Part shown: positions 39,493 to 47,557 of the stretch, piece by piece
Numbering within the stretch: position 1 is the stretch's first letter
How the letters are laid out: each line of letters begins with the position of its first letter
NCBI RefSeq assembly: GCF_900109515.1
Contig: NZ_FOBD01000010.1
Coordinates: 124,001 to 188,000 of the forward strand
Direction of reading: 5' to 3'
Source: Paenibacillus sp. OK003
Lineage (GTDB): Bacteria; Bacillota; Bacilli; Paenibacillales; Paenibacillaceae
DNA: 64,000 nucleotides
Translations under genes and position numbers: made by a program
Notes under the pieces: model-generated
What the model saw: the letters and a program-made list of their open reading frames with translations, nothing else
Database searches by the model: none
What the model was told of the DNA's origin: nothing

Positions 39493-41000
39493 GTACTACT
39501 GCAGCAGCAGCGCCATCCTCAGCGATGGACAACATTAAGAAAGGCCCGATTGTGGCCGCATTGTTAATCGGTGCATTCGTCGCCTTCCTGAACCAAACTT
39601 TGATGAACGTAGCTCTTCCCAAAATTATGGAGGACCTCGGCATCGGCGCGAATAAAGCCCAATGGCTGACTACGGGTTATATGCTCGTCAATGGTGTGTT
39701 GATTCCGGTTACGGCGTATCTGATCGCCAAATTCTCGACACGTCAAATTTTCATTACGGCCATGACGCTCTTTACATTAGGAACCTTGGTCTGTGGTTTA
39801 AGTCCGAACTTTACCATCCTGATGGTCGGTCGTGTTATTCAAGCGGCAGGTGCAGGTATCCTGATGCCTCTGATGACCGTTGTATTCTTGACCATCTTCC
39901 CGATTGAGAAGCGTGGTCAGGCGATGGGTACGATGGGGATCGCGATGATCCTGGCCCCAGCCATTGGACCAACACTTTCAGGTTATGTGGTTGAGCATTA
40001 TTCCTGGAGACTGTTGTTCTATATCATTTTGCCATTCTCCGTGATTGCAACTGCAATCGGTATTGCCTTTGTCAAAAACGTAACACGTCAATCCAAACCT
40101 AAATTGGACTATCCAGGTGTAATTTTATCCACACTCGGTTTTGGTAGCTTGCTGTACGGCTTCAGTGATGCGGGTACAGACGGATGGGGCAGTGCAATTG
40201 TAATTGCTTGTCTGGTCGTAGGGGCGTTATCCCTGATTCTGTTTGTGATTAGACAGCTGACAACCGATCATCCACTCTTGGAGTTCCGTATTTTCAAGTA
40301 CAATATGTATACATTAACAACGATTATTAACATGCTCGTTACGATGGCGATGTTTGCAGGTATGATTTTGCTTCCAATTTTCCTGCAAAATATTCGTGGA
40401 TTCTCACCGATTGAATCCGGTTTGCTGATGATGCCGGGCGCCATCTTGATGGGGATTATGTCTCCAATCACTGGTCGCATCTTCGATAAAGTCGGAGCAC
40501 GCTGGTTGTCCGTTGCCGGTCTTGCCATTACCGCCGTCACAACTTGGGGGCTCAGCCGCCTGTCGATCGACACTACTTATGGATACATGATGTTTATCTA
40601 CACAGCTCGTATGTTCGGTATGTCGATGTTGATGATGCCAATTCAAACAGCGGGTCTGAATCAGCTGCCACAGCGTCTAAATGCACATGGTACAGCGATG
40701 TCCAACACACTGCGTACGGTTGCAGGTGCGATTGGTACAGCGATTCTCGTTACAATTATGAGTAGCAAGCTGAAATCCCATCTGGCAGATACCCTGGCTA
40801 CAGGACAAATCGCTACAGATGATAAGGCTGCAATGCTTCGTGCTACCGCAGATGCAACAATCTATGGTGTAAACTATGCGTTTATTATAGCGACCGCGAT
40901 GACTGTAGTTGCTCTGCTGCTGGCGTTCTTTATCCGTAAAACAAAACCGGCTACTGAACCTATTACAACTGAGCAGCAAAAAGTGAACGCAACAGCATAA
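39489..41000 (+). CDS. MFS drug efflux transporter, DHA2 family (EmrB/LmrB-like)
   Basis: A 503-residue protein with 14 predicted membrane helices. Residues ~24-120 contain FLNQTLMNVALPKIMEDL and LVNGVLIPVTAYLIAKF, the start motif of DHA2 exporters; motif C is GWRLL-like (HYSWRLLFYIILPF). These proton antiporters expel hydrophobic drugs such as lincomycin, puromycin or dyes; the substrate here is inferred only. Coupled to the MarR gene and closed by a strong terminator. Confidence 0.93.
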   Translation: MSTTAAAAPSSAMDNIKKGPIVAALLIGAFVAFLNQTLMNVALPKIMEDLGIGANKAQWLTTGYMLVNGVLIPVTAYLIAKFSTRQIFITAMTLFTLGTLVCGLSPNFTILMVGRVIQAAGAGILMPLMTVVFLTIFPIEKRGQAMGTMGIAMILAPAIGPTLSGYVVEHYSWRLLFYIILPFSVIATAIGIAFVKNVTRQSKPKLDYPGVILSTLGFGSLLYGFSDAGTDGWGSAIVIACLVVGALSLILFVIRQLTTDHPLLEFRIFKYNMYTLTTIINMLVTMAMFAGMILLPIFLQNIRGFSPIESGLLMMPGAILMGIMSPITGRIFDKVGARWLSVAGLAITAVTTWGLSRLSIDTTYGYMMFIYTARMFGMSMLMMPIQTAGLNQLPQRLNAHGTAMSNTLRTVAGAIGTAILVTIMSSKLKSHLADTLATGQIATDDKAAMLRATADATIYGVNYAFIIATAMTVVALLLAFFIRKTKPATEPITTEQQKVNATA

Positions 41001-41050
41001 ATCAATCTAGATTACTGTTATTATTCTTTCAATAAAGGTCTTATATATAC

Positions 41051-41093
41051 AAAGAGAGTTCAGGCAGATCACACTGCTTGAACTCTCTTTTTG
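41051..41093. terminator. Bidirectional terminator between pump and alkyltransferase-like gene
   Basis: AAAGAGAGTTCAGGCAG and CTGCTTGAACTCTCTTT pair almost perfectly, followed by T on the plus strand; it also lies at the 3' end of the minus-strand gene. Confidence 0.9.
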
Positions 41094-41111
41094 TTATGCC
41101 TTGTGTTGACT

Positions 41112-41456
41112 TTAATCTTCTTCGGTCGACGAATCAAGGAGGAAGATAGGACCAGGATCATGACCGAAGAGTCTGAGGTTGATGCTTCCATCCATCTGAA
41201 ATTCAACACCCTCGCTAACAAGATCCGTCTCCTGCATCAGGCGTGAATGCTCGTCGGGAATGGAGATCAGACCTTTGGCGTTGACGACGCGGTGCCAGGG
41301 AAGGCGTTCCTTCCGGCTCATGGAGTGCAGAATGCGCACGACCTGTCTGGCGGCTCTTGGGCTGCCTGCATGAGCGGCGATCTGTCCATAGGTCATGACT
41401 TTTCCTTCAGGGATTGCTGCGATGATAGCGACGACCTGTTTCGTAAACGGTGTCAT
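41112..41456 (-). CDS. Alkyltransferase-like (ATL) DNA repair protein
   Basis: A 114-residue homologue of the DNA-binding domain of O6-alkylguanine alkyltransferase. The helix-turn-helix is MTYGQIAAHAGSPRAARQV. The active-site motif PCHR of true alkyltransferases reads PWHRVV here, so the acceptor Cys is Trp. This is characteristic of ATL proteins, which bind alkylated bases and hand them to nucleotide-excision repair without removing the alkyl group. It is a single gene on the minus strand. Confidence 0.9.
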   Translation of the reverse strand: MTPFTKQVVAIIAAIPEGKVMTYGQIAAHAGSPRAARQVVRILHSMSRKERLPWHRVVNAKGLISIPDEHSRLMQETDLVSEGVEFQMDGSINLRLFGHDPGPIFLLDSSTEED

Positions 41457-41483
41457 AAAAGTGGGTCTTCCTTTCCATTGGAG

Positions 41484-41529
41484 TAAAAAACCGTGCCATT
41501 CAGATAAGGAATCTGGATGACACGGTTTA
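41484..41529 (-). terminator. Terminator after the pseudouridine synthase gene (minus strand)
   Basis: On the minus strand, AAACCGTG...CAGAT and ATCTG...CACGG pair, followed by a run of T (plus-strand AAAAAA at 41485-41490). Confidence 0.85.
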
Positions 41530-41577
41530 CGGTCAGATTTGACCTGATCCTGTGAATGATTATTTTAAGTTTATCGA

Positions 41578-42312
41578 TTAATATTCCGCTTTAAATGCTT
41601 TATCATATACAGCAGCCGGCCACTCTGCCCATGGGAATTCACGGGGAGGCAGGGATTGGAGGACAATTTCTTCCTTCGTTACCGGGTGGGGAAAAGCAGC
41701 GATGGCAGACCAGAGAGCGATTTGTTGTCCAGGTTTATTCACGCCTGCACCGTACTTTTGATCTCCGAACAGCGGACAGCCGATTTCTTTCATTTGGACC
41801 CGAATCTGATGTGATCTGCCTGTGTGCAGCTCGATGTGAACCAGGCTGTAACGGTCGGTTTCGCCGATGACCCGGTAATCCAAAACAGCATCTTTACCAC
41901 CAGCTGTGCCCTTAGGCACAACGGTGACGGTATTGGTACGCGCATCTTTCAGCAGCGTGTGTTTTAACGTCCCGTGCTGTGCAGGCAGCTTGCCATGTAC
42001 AACAGCCGCATATATTTTGCGGAAATGACGTCCCCGAACCGTCTCGGATAATCTTGAAGCCGCCTTCGATGTTTTGGCAAAAATCATCGCACCACCAACG
42101 GGGCGGTCAAGACGATGTACTAATCCGAGATAAACGTTGCCAGGTTTGTTATAGCGTTCTTTCAAATCCTGTTTCAGCAGTGTAAGCAAATCCGGATCAC
42201 CTGATGCATCTTCCTGGGTAGGTACATTGACCGGTTTCGTAATGCCTAACAAGTGATTGTCCTCAAACAGAATCGGAATATTTCCCGTTGTTTGCGAATG
42301 TTCGGACATCAT
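41578..42312 (-). CDS. RluA-family 23S rRNA/tRNA pseudouridine synthase
   Basis: A 244-residue pseudouridine synthase. The catalytic Asp is in HRLDRPVGGAMIFAKT, the RluA signature; other family blocks are VNVPTQEDASGD and GRSHQIRVQMKEIGCPLFGD. There is no S4 domain. The exact target uridine is unknown. The ATG at 42312 overlaps the TGA of the upstream methyltransferase (TGATG), with GGGAG as ribosome site, so both are coupled in one operon; a second ATG follows immediately. Confidence 0.92.
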   Translation of the reverse strand: MMSEHSQTTGNIPILFEDNHLLGITKPVNVPTQEDASGDPDLLTLLKQDLKERYNKPGNVYLGLVHRLDRPVGGAMIFAKTSKAASRLSETVRGRHFRKIYAAVVHGKLPAQHGTLKHTLLKDARTNTVTVVPKGTAGGKDAVLDYRVIGETDRYSLVHIELHTGRSHQIRVQMKEIGCPLFGDQKYGAGVNKPGQQIALWSAIAAFPHPVTKEEIVLQSLPPREFPWAEWPAAVYDKAFKAEY

Positions 42313-43175
42313 CAGGACTCCCAGCGGCCCAAGATGCCGCATGGCAGATCCAGACCACTACGGGTAATGGGAAGACCAATTTCACCTGCTGTAATTTGAC
42401 CGCCGTATTGGGCAGACATCGTCATTGTTAGCATGTTGCGCAGAACGGTAGACGAAATACCGGTTGTATAGGAATTGACCAGCATGAATAATGGGTTATC
42501 CGACAAGATTTCCATACACGATTTCAGGAAAGGGTAGAGGTTCTCTTCCAGCTTCCATGTCTCTCCGTTAGGGCCGCGGCCATAAGAAGGCGGGTCCATA
42601 ATAATGGCGTCATACCGATTGCCGCGACGTTGTTCGCGCTGTACAAATTTGAATACATCATCTGTTATGAAACGAACAGGACGATCCGCGAGGCCAGATA
42701 ATTGAACATTCTCTTTGGCCCACTGTACCATGCCTTTAGCTGCATCCACGTGCACAACTGAAGCTCCGGCATAAGCAGCAGCAACGGTTGCACCACCTGT
42801 ATACGCAAACAGGTTCAATACAGAGATGGGACGGCCTGCTCCAGCAATTTTATCCATCATCCAGCTCCAGTTAGCCGCTTGTTCTGGGAACAGACCGGTA
42901 TGCTTGAAGCTGGTTGGTTTAATATGAAATTTCAGGTTTTCGTATCCGATGGTCCAGCGTTCCGGGATCGGTTTTTTCATGTCCCAGCTGCCGCCGCCCG
43001 AAGAACTGCGGTGATAATGGCCGTGAACCTGGCGCCATTCATTGGTTTCTGTTTCAAGGGGCCAAATGATCTGTGGATCGGGTCTGCGTAAAATCACATC
43101 GCCCCAACGCTCCAGCTTTTCGCCTCCTCCTGTATCGATTACTTCATAGTCCTTCCAGTTCTTTGCTACGTACAT
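42312..43175 (-). CDS. Class I SAM-dependent rRNA methyltransferase (RlmI-like)
   Basis: A 287-residue methyltransferase. The SAM-binding motif is VLNLFAYTGGATVAAAYAGA (near 118-137), the next acidic strand is VVHVDAA, and the catalytic motif is MDPPSYGRG. This combination resembles RlmI/RlmK-type cytosine-C5 methyltransferases of 23S rRNA. There is no N-terminal PUA domain, so the exact substrate is uncertain. Operon with the pseudouridine synthase suggests ribosome or tRNA modification. Confidence 0.9.
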   Translation of the reverse strand: MYVAKNWKDYEVIDTGGGEKLERWGDVILRRPDPQIIWPLETETNEWRQVHGHYHRSSSGGGSWDMKKPIPERWTIGYENLKFHIKPTSFKHTGLFPEQAANWSWMMDKIAGAGRPISVLNLFAYTGGATVAAAYAGASVVHVDAAKGMVQWAKENVQLSGLADRPVRFITDDVFKFVQREQRRGNRYDAIIMDPPSYGRGPNGETWKLEENLYPFLKSCMEILSDNPLFMLVNSYTTGISSTVLRNMLTMTMSAQYGGQITAGEIGLPITRSGLDLPCGILGRWES

Positions 43176-43337
43176 AATGATTTATCCATCCTTCAAAAGT
43201 CATTTGGATACTATTGTACAACAAAAAAGGGCCTGTACGCCAGTTGCGGTGGGAGCCTGAAAGGGTGAATTGCTTAATATCGTGTTGAATTTGGTACATC
43301 CCCATATACTGAAATGTAAATCGAGTGAAAATTTAAT

Positions 43338-43367
43338 TTGACAATGATAATCATTATCACATATGAT
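43338..43367 (+). promoter_or_regulatory. Promoter with perfect Fur box for the flavodoxin operon
   Basis: -35 TTGACA (43338-43343) and -10 TATGAT (43362-43367) are 18 bases apart. GACAATGATAATCATTATC (43340-43358) matches the Fur consensus at 18 of 19 positions and contains the perfect 7-1-7 repeat TGATAAT-C-ATTATCA. Fur binding would cover the -35 and spacer. Confidence 0.92.
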
Positions 43368-43437
43368 TTTGATAAATTCAAATGTTACTTCTTCAGGAAC
43401 AGTATGACATGATCAATAAAAAGTGAGGGAAAAATAG

Positions 43438-43890
43438 ATGGCTAAATTGTTAGTGGCTTATGCAAGTATGACAGGAAATACGGAAGAGATTGCGGAACTG
43501 ATCGTCGAAGGAATTAAACAAGGTGGACATGAAGTGGATCTCAAGTCCGTAACGGATTGCAATGCAGCTGATGTGCTTGATTATGACGCGTTTCTCATTG
43601 GAGTATACACGTGGGGAGACGGTGAACTGCCGGATGAATTCCTCGATTTTTACGAAGAGCTGGATGAGCTAGATCTGAGTGGCAAACGGGCAGCGGTGTT
43701 CGGAAGCGGGGATACTTCTTACGAGCAGTACTGCGGAGCCGTTGATCTCGCGGCAGCGAAGCTGGTGGAACGTGGGGCGGAGGTATCTCCAGAGATGCTG
43801 AAGATTGAATACAGTCCGATGGAGCAGGAGAAGGATACGTGCCGTGACTTTGGCAAACGTTTTGCTGCTGCCGGATTACAGGTGTCCTAA
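43438..43890 (+). CDS. Flavodoxin (YkuN-like)
   Basis: A 150-residue FMN electron carrier. The phosphate loop is YASMTGNTEEIAELI (residues ~7-21), the isoalloxazine-binding strands are TWGDGELPDEF and GSGDTSYEQYCGA. Flavodoxins replace ferredoxin when iron is scarce, and the Fur box supports that. In B. subtilis the Fur-regulated ykuNOP operon encodes two flavodoxins around YkuO; here the gene is first in a three-gene operon. Confidence 0.94.
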   Translation: MAKLLVAYASMTGNTEEIAELIVEGIKQGGHEVDLKSVTDCNAADVLDYDAFLIGVYTWGDGELPDEFLDFYEELDELDLSGKRAAVFGSGDTSYEQYCGAVDLAAAKLVERGAEVSPEMLKIEYSPMEQEKDTCRDFGKRFAAAGLQVS

Positions 43891-43896
43891 GAACTG

Positions 43897-44700
43897 ATGT
43901 TAAGACATAATGTTCAGGCAGCTTTGCAGCCGGGAATGTCAGACACCCCGGTACGGCTGCTTGAAGATTACAGATTGGAAGAGATGCTGCGCAGCCCGCA
44001 TCGGTTCATCCGCCCGGAACCGGAGGCTGAACAGCCCTCTCCGCTGCAATGGAGACACCGTGTACAATATGCAGTCAGCCATGCAGTCAATGCTTTTTAC
44101 AGTTTGGACCCGGAAGTGCGCAAAGAGGTGCCTGTACAGTATTTGCTCGAAAAGTGGTGGCCTAGAAAGGCAACCGGATTCGAATCCGTACTTCATTACT
44201 GGGATGTAAAAAACAAAATTACGGATGAATTATCCCTTGCAATTGCCATGAACGATGATTTGAAGCATCCGACCATTCTATTTGAACAATGGAGAACGGA
44301 GCTTCCTTCCTTGTCGATGCATCTGTCCATGATCTTTCAGGCGGCTTGGCAGCCAGAGGGCTGGGATTCGCTGCTCATCCAAAAATATATGGTTGTCCAT
44401 GATCCAAACGTCGTTGAGGCGTTCCAGCATATGGTGAGCGTATTCTGCTGGGAAGCATTTGGCAAGCTGCCAGGCATGATCGAAATCTATTGTTTGCTTG
44501 AAGGTCGCAAGATTCGATATATCCCGGGACGTCAATCCCTTGTCCGTTCGATGGATTATATTCGACTGATTCGTGATAGCATTCCGAGCGAAGAGAAGGT
44601 GGAATCTGACCAATTTACCGTTCGGGACAAAGCCAGAGTGCATGAAGAGGTCGATCGGTGGAGAAGTGAGAATGAACCGAGAAAAAACTGGTTGATGTGA
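43897..44700 (+). CDS. Uncharacterised protein, possibly YkuO-like
   Basis: A 267-residue soluble protein with many Trp, Tyr and His and no signal peptide. I do not recognise a domain with certainty. The position behind a Fur-regulated flavodoxin and the length match B. subtilis YkuO, so it is tentatively that family. The last third (IEIYCLLEGRKIRYIPGRQS) is strand-rich. It begins seven bases after the flavodoxin stop and has only a weak ribosome site, suggesting coupling. Confidence 0.7.
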   Translation: MLRHNVQAALQPGMSDTPVRLLEDYRLEEMLRSPHRFIRPEPEAEQPSPLQWRHRVQYAVSHAVNAFYSLDPEVRKEVPVQYLLEKWWPRKATGFESVLHYWDVKNKITDELSLAIAMNDDLKHPTILFEQWRTELPSLSMHLSMIFQAAWQPEGWDSLLIQKYMVVHDPNVVEAFQHMVSVFCWEAFGKLPGMIEIYCLLEGRKIRYIPGRQSLVRSMDYIRLIRDSIPSEEKVESDQFTVRDKARVHEEVDRWRSENEPRKNWLM

Positions 44701-44752
44701 AGAATGACAAGGGATGTTGTGAACTATCGTGCATATTGAGGAGGGATGAGCC

Positions 44753-45319
44753 ATGTCTACCGGTTTGAGACAAGATGCAGCAAGCGGCAAGAAACGTACA
44801 GGAACTTGTGAATTCAGCCCGTTGCCTGTACCACAGTCGGTGATAAGACGGTTGCTGGACGAAGCAGATCCATCTTTATATGTGATGAGTTCAGAGCCTT
44901 GGCGGTTTATGTTGTTCGCGAGTGAAGGACGTCAACTGTATCTGGAGGCGGTCAGACAGAGTTACCCACCACATTTGGCAGATCGTTACGGGGACTGGGC
45001 TACATATCAATATACAGAAGCTATTCCTGCACATCTGGTTGTTGTCGCCCCTTCAAGTGCCAGGGAGGATCATTTATTGCCTGCAAAAGCCTGGAGCAAA
45101 CGTTTTTGCATCCTGGCAGCGGAACAAGGCTTGAATGCGGTCTGGAAGATCAATGATTATCAACAGCATCCCGTGTTTATGAATTTGATGGGTTTAACGT
45201 GTGAGGAAAAGGTATTGGGTGTATTCCACATCGGTTACGGAGACCAGTCTGCACTTCGGGACAACGACGCAGGCAGACCAGCCTCTGAACTGATGACGGT
45301 CTACGACCATCTGGTTTAA
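44753..45319 (+). CDS. Nitroreductase-family flavoprotein
   Basis: A 188-residue FMN-dependent oxidoreductase of the nitroreductase fold. Family features are PLPVPQSVIRRLLDEADPS with SSEPWRFMLF (flavin-contact helix and strand), AKAWSKRFCILAAEQGLNAVW and LGVFHIGYGDQ. Such enzymes reduce flavins, quinones or nitro compounds with NAD(P)H. It is third in the Fur-regulated operon, where B. subtilis has a second flavodoxin (ykuP). A good GAGGAGGG lies before the ATG. Confidence 0.9.
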   Translation: MSTGLRQDAASGKKRTGTCEFSPLPVPQSVIRRLLDEADPSLYVMSSEPWRFMLFASEGRQLYLEAVRQSYPPHLADRYGDWATYQYTEAIPAHLVVVAPSSAREDHLLPAKAWSKRFCILAAEQGLNAVWKINDYQQHPVFMNLMGLTCEEKVLGVFHIGYGDQSALRDNDAGRPASELMTVYDHLV

Positions 45320-45341
45320 ACGAAGGGATCATTCCTCATTC

Positions 45342-46799
45342 TTATTTGCCGGTTTTGGCAATAAAATTACGAACGAGTTGACGATACGATTGATCTACGG
45401 AGCATGCTGAATACATCCGGTTCGACACGGTGATTGAGTTGCCAAAAAAGAACCGTTCGAACTGGGTCTGTCTGCCTCCGAAAGATCCTGCTCCAAGCTC
45501 CCAGATTAGGCGGAACAATGCTGTGCGTTCCTGAGATACCATGTCGGTTCCTCTAAGGTACGTATCCAGGTGAGGCGCGATATCGGAGCGGAATTCTTCT
45601 TCCTGAGGCACCATAATTACGCCGCTGGAACCCAAGAGCTGCAAGATTTCAATCATCTCTGGATACAGTTTGGGGAATAAAAGGTTTGCTGCCATTAACG
45701 GTTTGGAGGCAGGTATTATAAATCCCCGTCCATCGGATATAGCACCGGCTTCTGCTGCCAGAGCCAGTGCTTTTAACGTTTCAAGACCCGCGAGTACCCT
45801 CGCTGTTTTCTCTACTACATGCGTTTCAGCAACTTGGTCGAGCGTGTCCGCGAGTAATTGGATGGTGCCCAGAACAAATTCCGTTTTGGCAATATACCGG
45901 CATATGACCTGATGTCCTGCGTGAATGTGAAAATGGCTTCCGCTAAAGAGGCGGCCGGACATTTCTTCATTACCAGCGAAAAATATCCGTTCATGGGGAA
46001 CAAGCACGTGATCAAAAATGACGATGTTATCCATCTCTTCATACCTGGAACTGAGTGGATAGTTGAAATTGGATTCGGCTGCGTAGGTATCCCGGCAGAT
46101 CAGGCTAATTCCAGGCAGGTCATTCGGTACAGCAAAGGCAAAAGCGAACGGATTTTCATCTTCGAACGGTGCCGGTGAAGGGGATGGATACACCAGGATT
46201 TCGTCTGACGTGGCGGCCTGAGTGGCCATCATGAATGCACCATTGATGATCAGACCTTCTTCAGTGCGATCAACCACTTTGGCGGCAATGGCATCTTCGG
46301 TCGCGTCCAATTGTCCTGAAATTTTACTGGCATGAGGCTGGATAAAGGCATGGGAGAGAGTAATGTCATTATCCCGGCAGTAGGCATAGTAGTTTCTCAA
46401 ATTTTCGGCGTATTGTGGTGATACTTCTTCAAGAATATCTGCTCCAGTATAAAAGGCCATAATTGCTGTGTTCATATAATCCGGTGATCGTCCCAGAAAA
46501 CCATGGTGAGTCCCTGACCAAATGTTCATGGCTTCTCGGCGTCTGCGCAGGTCATCCACACTGGTTGGAGGCAGAAAGGACATACCGACTGGTTTTCCGT
46601 CAGCTGGGGATGCATAAGTCATCGTATCAATCAAATGCGGATCGGACTGAAGATCGTACAGCTTCGCTTGTGTCTGCATCAAACCTGCAAACGCAAAATG
46701 TTCAGAACGTTTTCCAGTAACAAGCTCTCCTTTGTACCAGCATGGGACCGTCTGGGCATCGATACGTTCGATATACTGTTTGCCACTTTTTACGGGCAT
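45342..46799 (-). CDS. hpaB: FADH2-dependent aromatic monooxygenase (HpaB family)
   Basis: A 485-residue oxygenase of the 4-hydroxyphenylacetate 3-hydroxylase family. These enzymes use reduced FAD and oxygen to convert phenols to catechols and need no iron. Visible blocks are HHGFLGRSPDYMNTAIMAF, YYAYCRDNDITLSHAFIQP, IINGAFMMATQAA (flavin-binding) and FDHVLVPHERIF. No HpaC flavin reductase is in the window. It is convergent with the flavodoxin-nitroreductase operon and has a perfect Fur palindrome upstream. The substrate is unknown. Confidence 0.92.
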   Translation of the reverse strand: MPVKSGKQYIERIDAQTVPCWYKGELVTGKRSEHFAFAGLMQTQAKLYDLQSDPHLIDTMTYASPADGKPVGMSFLPPTSVDDLRRRREAMNIWSGTHHGFLGRSPDYMNTAIMAFYTGADILEEVSPQYAENLRNYYAYCRDNDITLSHAFIQPHASKISGQLDATEDAIAAKVVDRTEEGLIINGAFMMATQAATSDEILVYPSPSPAPFEDENPFAFAFAVPNDLPGISLICRDTYAAESNFNYPLSSRYEEMDNIVIFDHVLVPHERIFFAGNEEMSGRLFSGSHFHIHAGHQVICRYIAKTEFVLGTIQLLADTLDQVAETHVVEKTARVLAGLETLKALALAAEAGAISDGRGFIIPASKPLMAANLLFPKLYPEMIEILQLLGSSGVIMVPQEEEFRSDIAPHLDTYLRGTDMVSQERTALFRLIWELGAGSFGGRQTQFERFFFGNSITVSNRMYSACSVDQSYRQLVRNFIAKTGK

Positions 46800-46904
46800 C
46801 GTTACTCACCTCTATGATCTATTCGTTCATGGGCAGTTTGACTGCTCTCGTAGTGTACGTTAATAGGCAGTCCAATGTGCATGAAGAGAGGGAGTTCAGA
46901 TTTT

Positions 46905-46945
46905 GCAGAAAAGAGCTTGATAATAATTATCATTCTTGCTACAAT
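46905..46945 (-). promoter_or_regulatory. Fur box upstream of hpaB (minus strand)
   Basis: TGATAAT-A-ATTATCA (46918-46932) is a perfect 7-1-7 Fur inverted repeat. Read on the minus strand it lies between a weak -35 (TTGTAG) and a TATCAA -10-like hexamer 16 bases away, about 120 bases before the hpaB start. It is 68 bases past the 3' end of the DUF1540 gene, so hpaB is the natural target. Confidence 0.75.
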
Positions 46946-46985
46946 AGAAAAAGAAAAAGGAACCGCAAGGGCTCCTTTAACTTGT
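46943..46985 (-). terminator. Terminator of the DUF1540 gene (minus strand)
   Basis: On the minus strand, AAAGGAGCCC-TTGC-GGTTCCTTT forms a stem followed by T-rich CTTTTTCTATT. Confidence 0.7.
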
Positions 46986-46999
46986 ACAATTTGAATTTG

Positions 47000-47152
47000 T
47001 TATTTTACTTCAAATGTTTTGCAATCCGTTTCAGCGGATTCACTTACTTTTTTGGAACTGTGACTCACGATGTAGATGGAAGATGCGTTGCATTTGTTCT
47101 CTTCAGCCCAGTGACGACAGGAATTAACCTCGCATAATACGTCTTTTGCCAT
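47000..47152 (-). CDS. DUF1540-family small cysteine protein
   Basis: A 50-residue protein starting MAKDVLCEVNSCRHWAEENK, with four Cys (7, 12, 20 and 43 or so) in the spacing of DUF1540 domains: C-x4-C, then C-x-A and a late DC. Such small proteins are common in spore-forming Firmicutes and probably bind metal; function unknown. The frame is open further upstream, but GTGAGG sits about 10 bases before this ATG. It is translated after a ~140-base leader. Confidence 0.82.
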   Translation of the reverse strand: MAKDVLCEVNSCRHWAEENKCNASSIYIVSHSSKKVSESAETDCKTFEVK

Positions 47153-47557
47153 GATTGATAACCTCACTTTAATTGGATTACAGTCGTTGGTATAAAAGAA
47201 CATCCGGAGATGGCAAGTTGCCGCTTGCAATCTGGAGAATTTTTCGCTCTCTCGAGTAAATAGAGAGCTTTTTTGCGTTATACACAACGATGCATATTTA
47301 GAATAGCAAATTTTGTTACGGCTTGCAACAAATTGGACGGACCTTACGCAAAATGATGGACAATTCAGGTATACTTTGCAAAGAGGCCGTCTTATGTTAT
47401 GATTTAATAGTAATAATTACGATTAAAATTGTTAATTATGAATGAGAATGAATCGATTCGATTTAACGTTTTATATATGAATATAGCAACCACTCTCACA
47501 TAATGAATAGCCCGGTTCCTATGAAGGATGCCGGGCACATGCAGACATCGTGTCCTG
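47153..47557. other. Intergenic region: DUF1540 promoter and structured leader, kinase terminator
   Basis: On the minus strand -35 TTGCAA (47323-47328), a 17-base spacer and -10 TATTCT (47300-47305) form a promoter for the DUF1540 gene. Its leader begins with the 7-bp hairpin GCTCTCT/AGAGAGC (47246-47268), which reads as a terminator with T6 only on the opposite strand. A GCCCGG/CCGGGC hairpin at 47510-47536 with a weak T tail closes the kinase gene. No gene is seen elsewhere. Confidence 0.6.

Noticed and set aside
47376..47403. Plus-strand promoter TTGCAA-16-TATGAT with no gene downstream
   Set aside because: The promoter is reasonable, but the following 150 bases have no open frame and the only hairpin lacks a T tail on that strand, so a small RNA is not supported.
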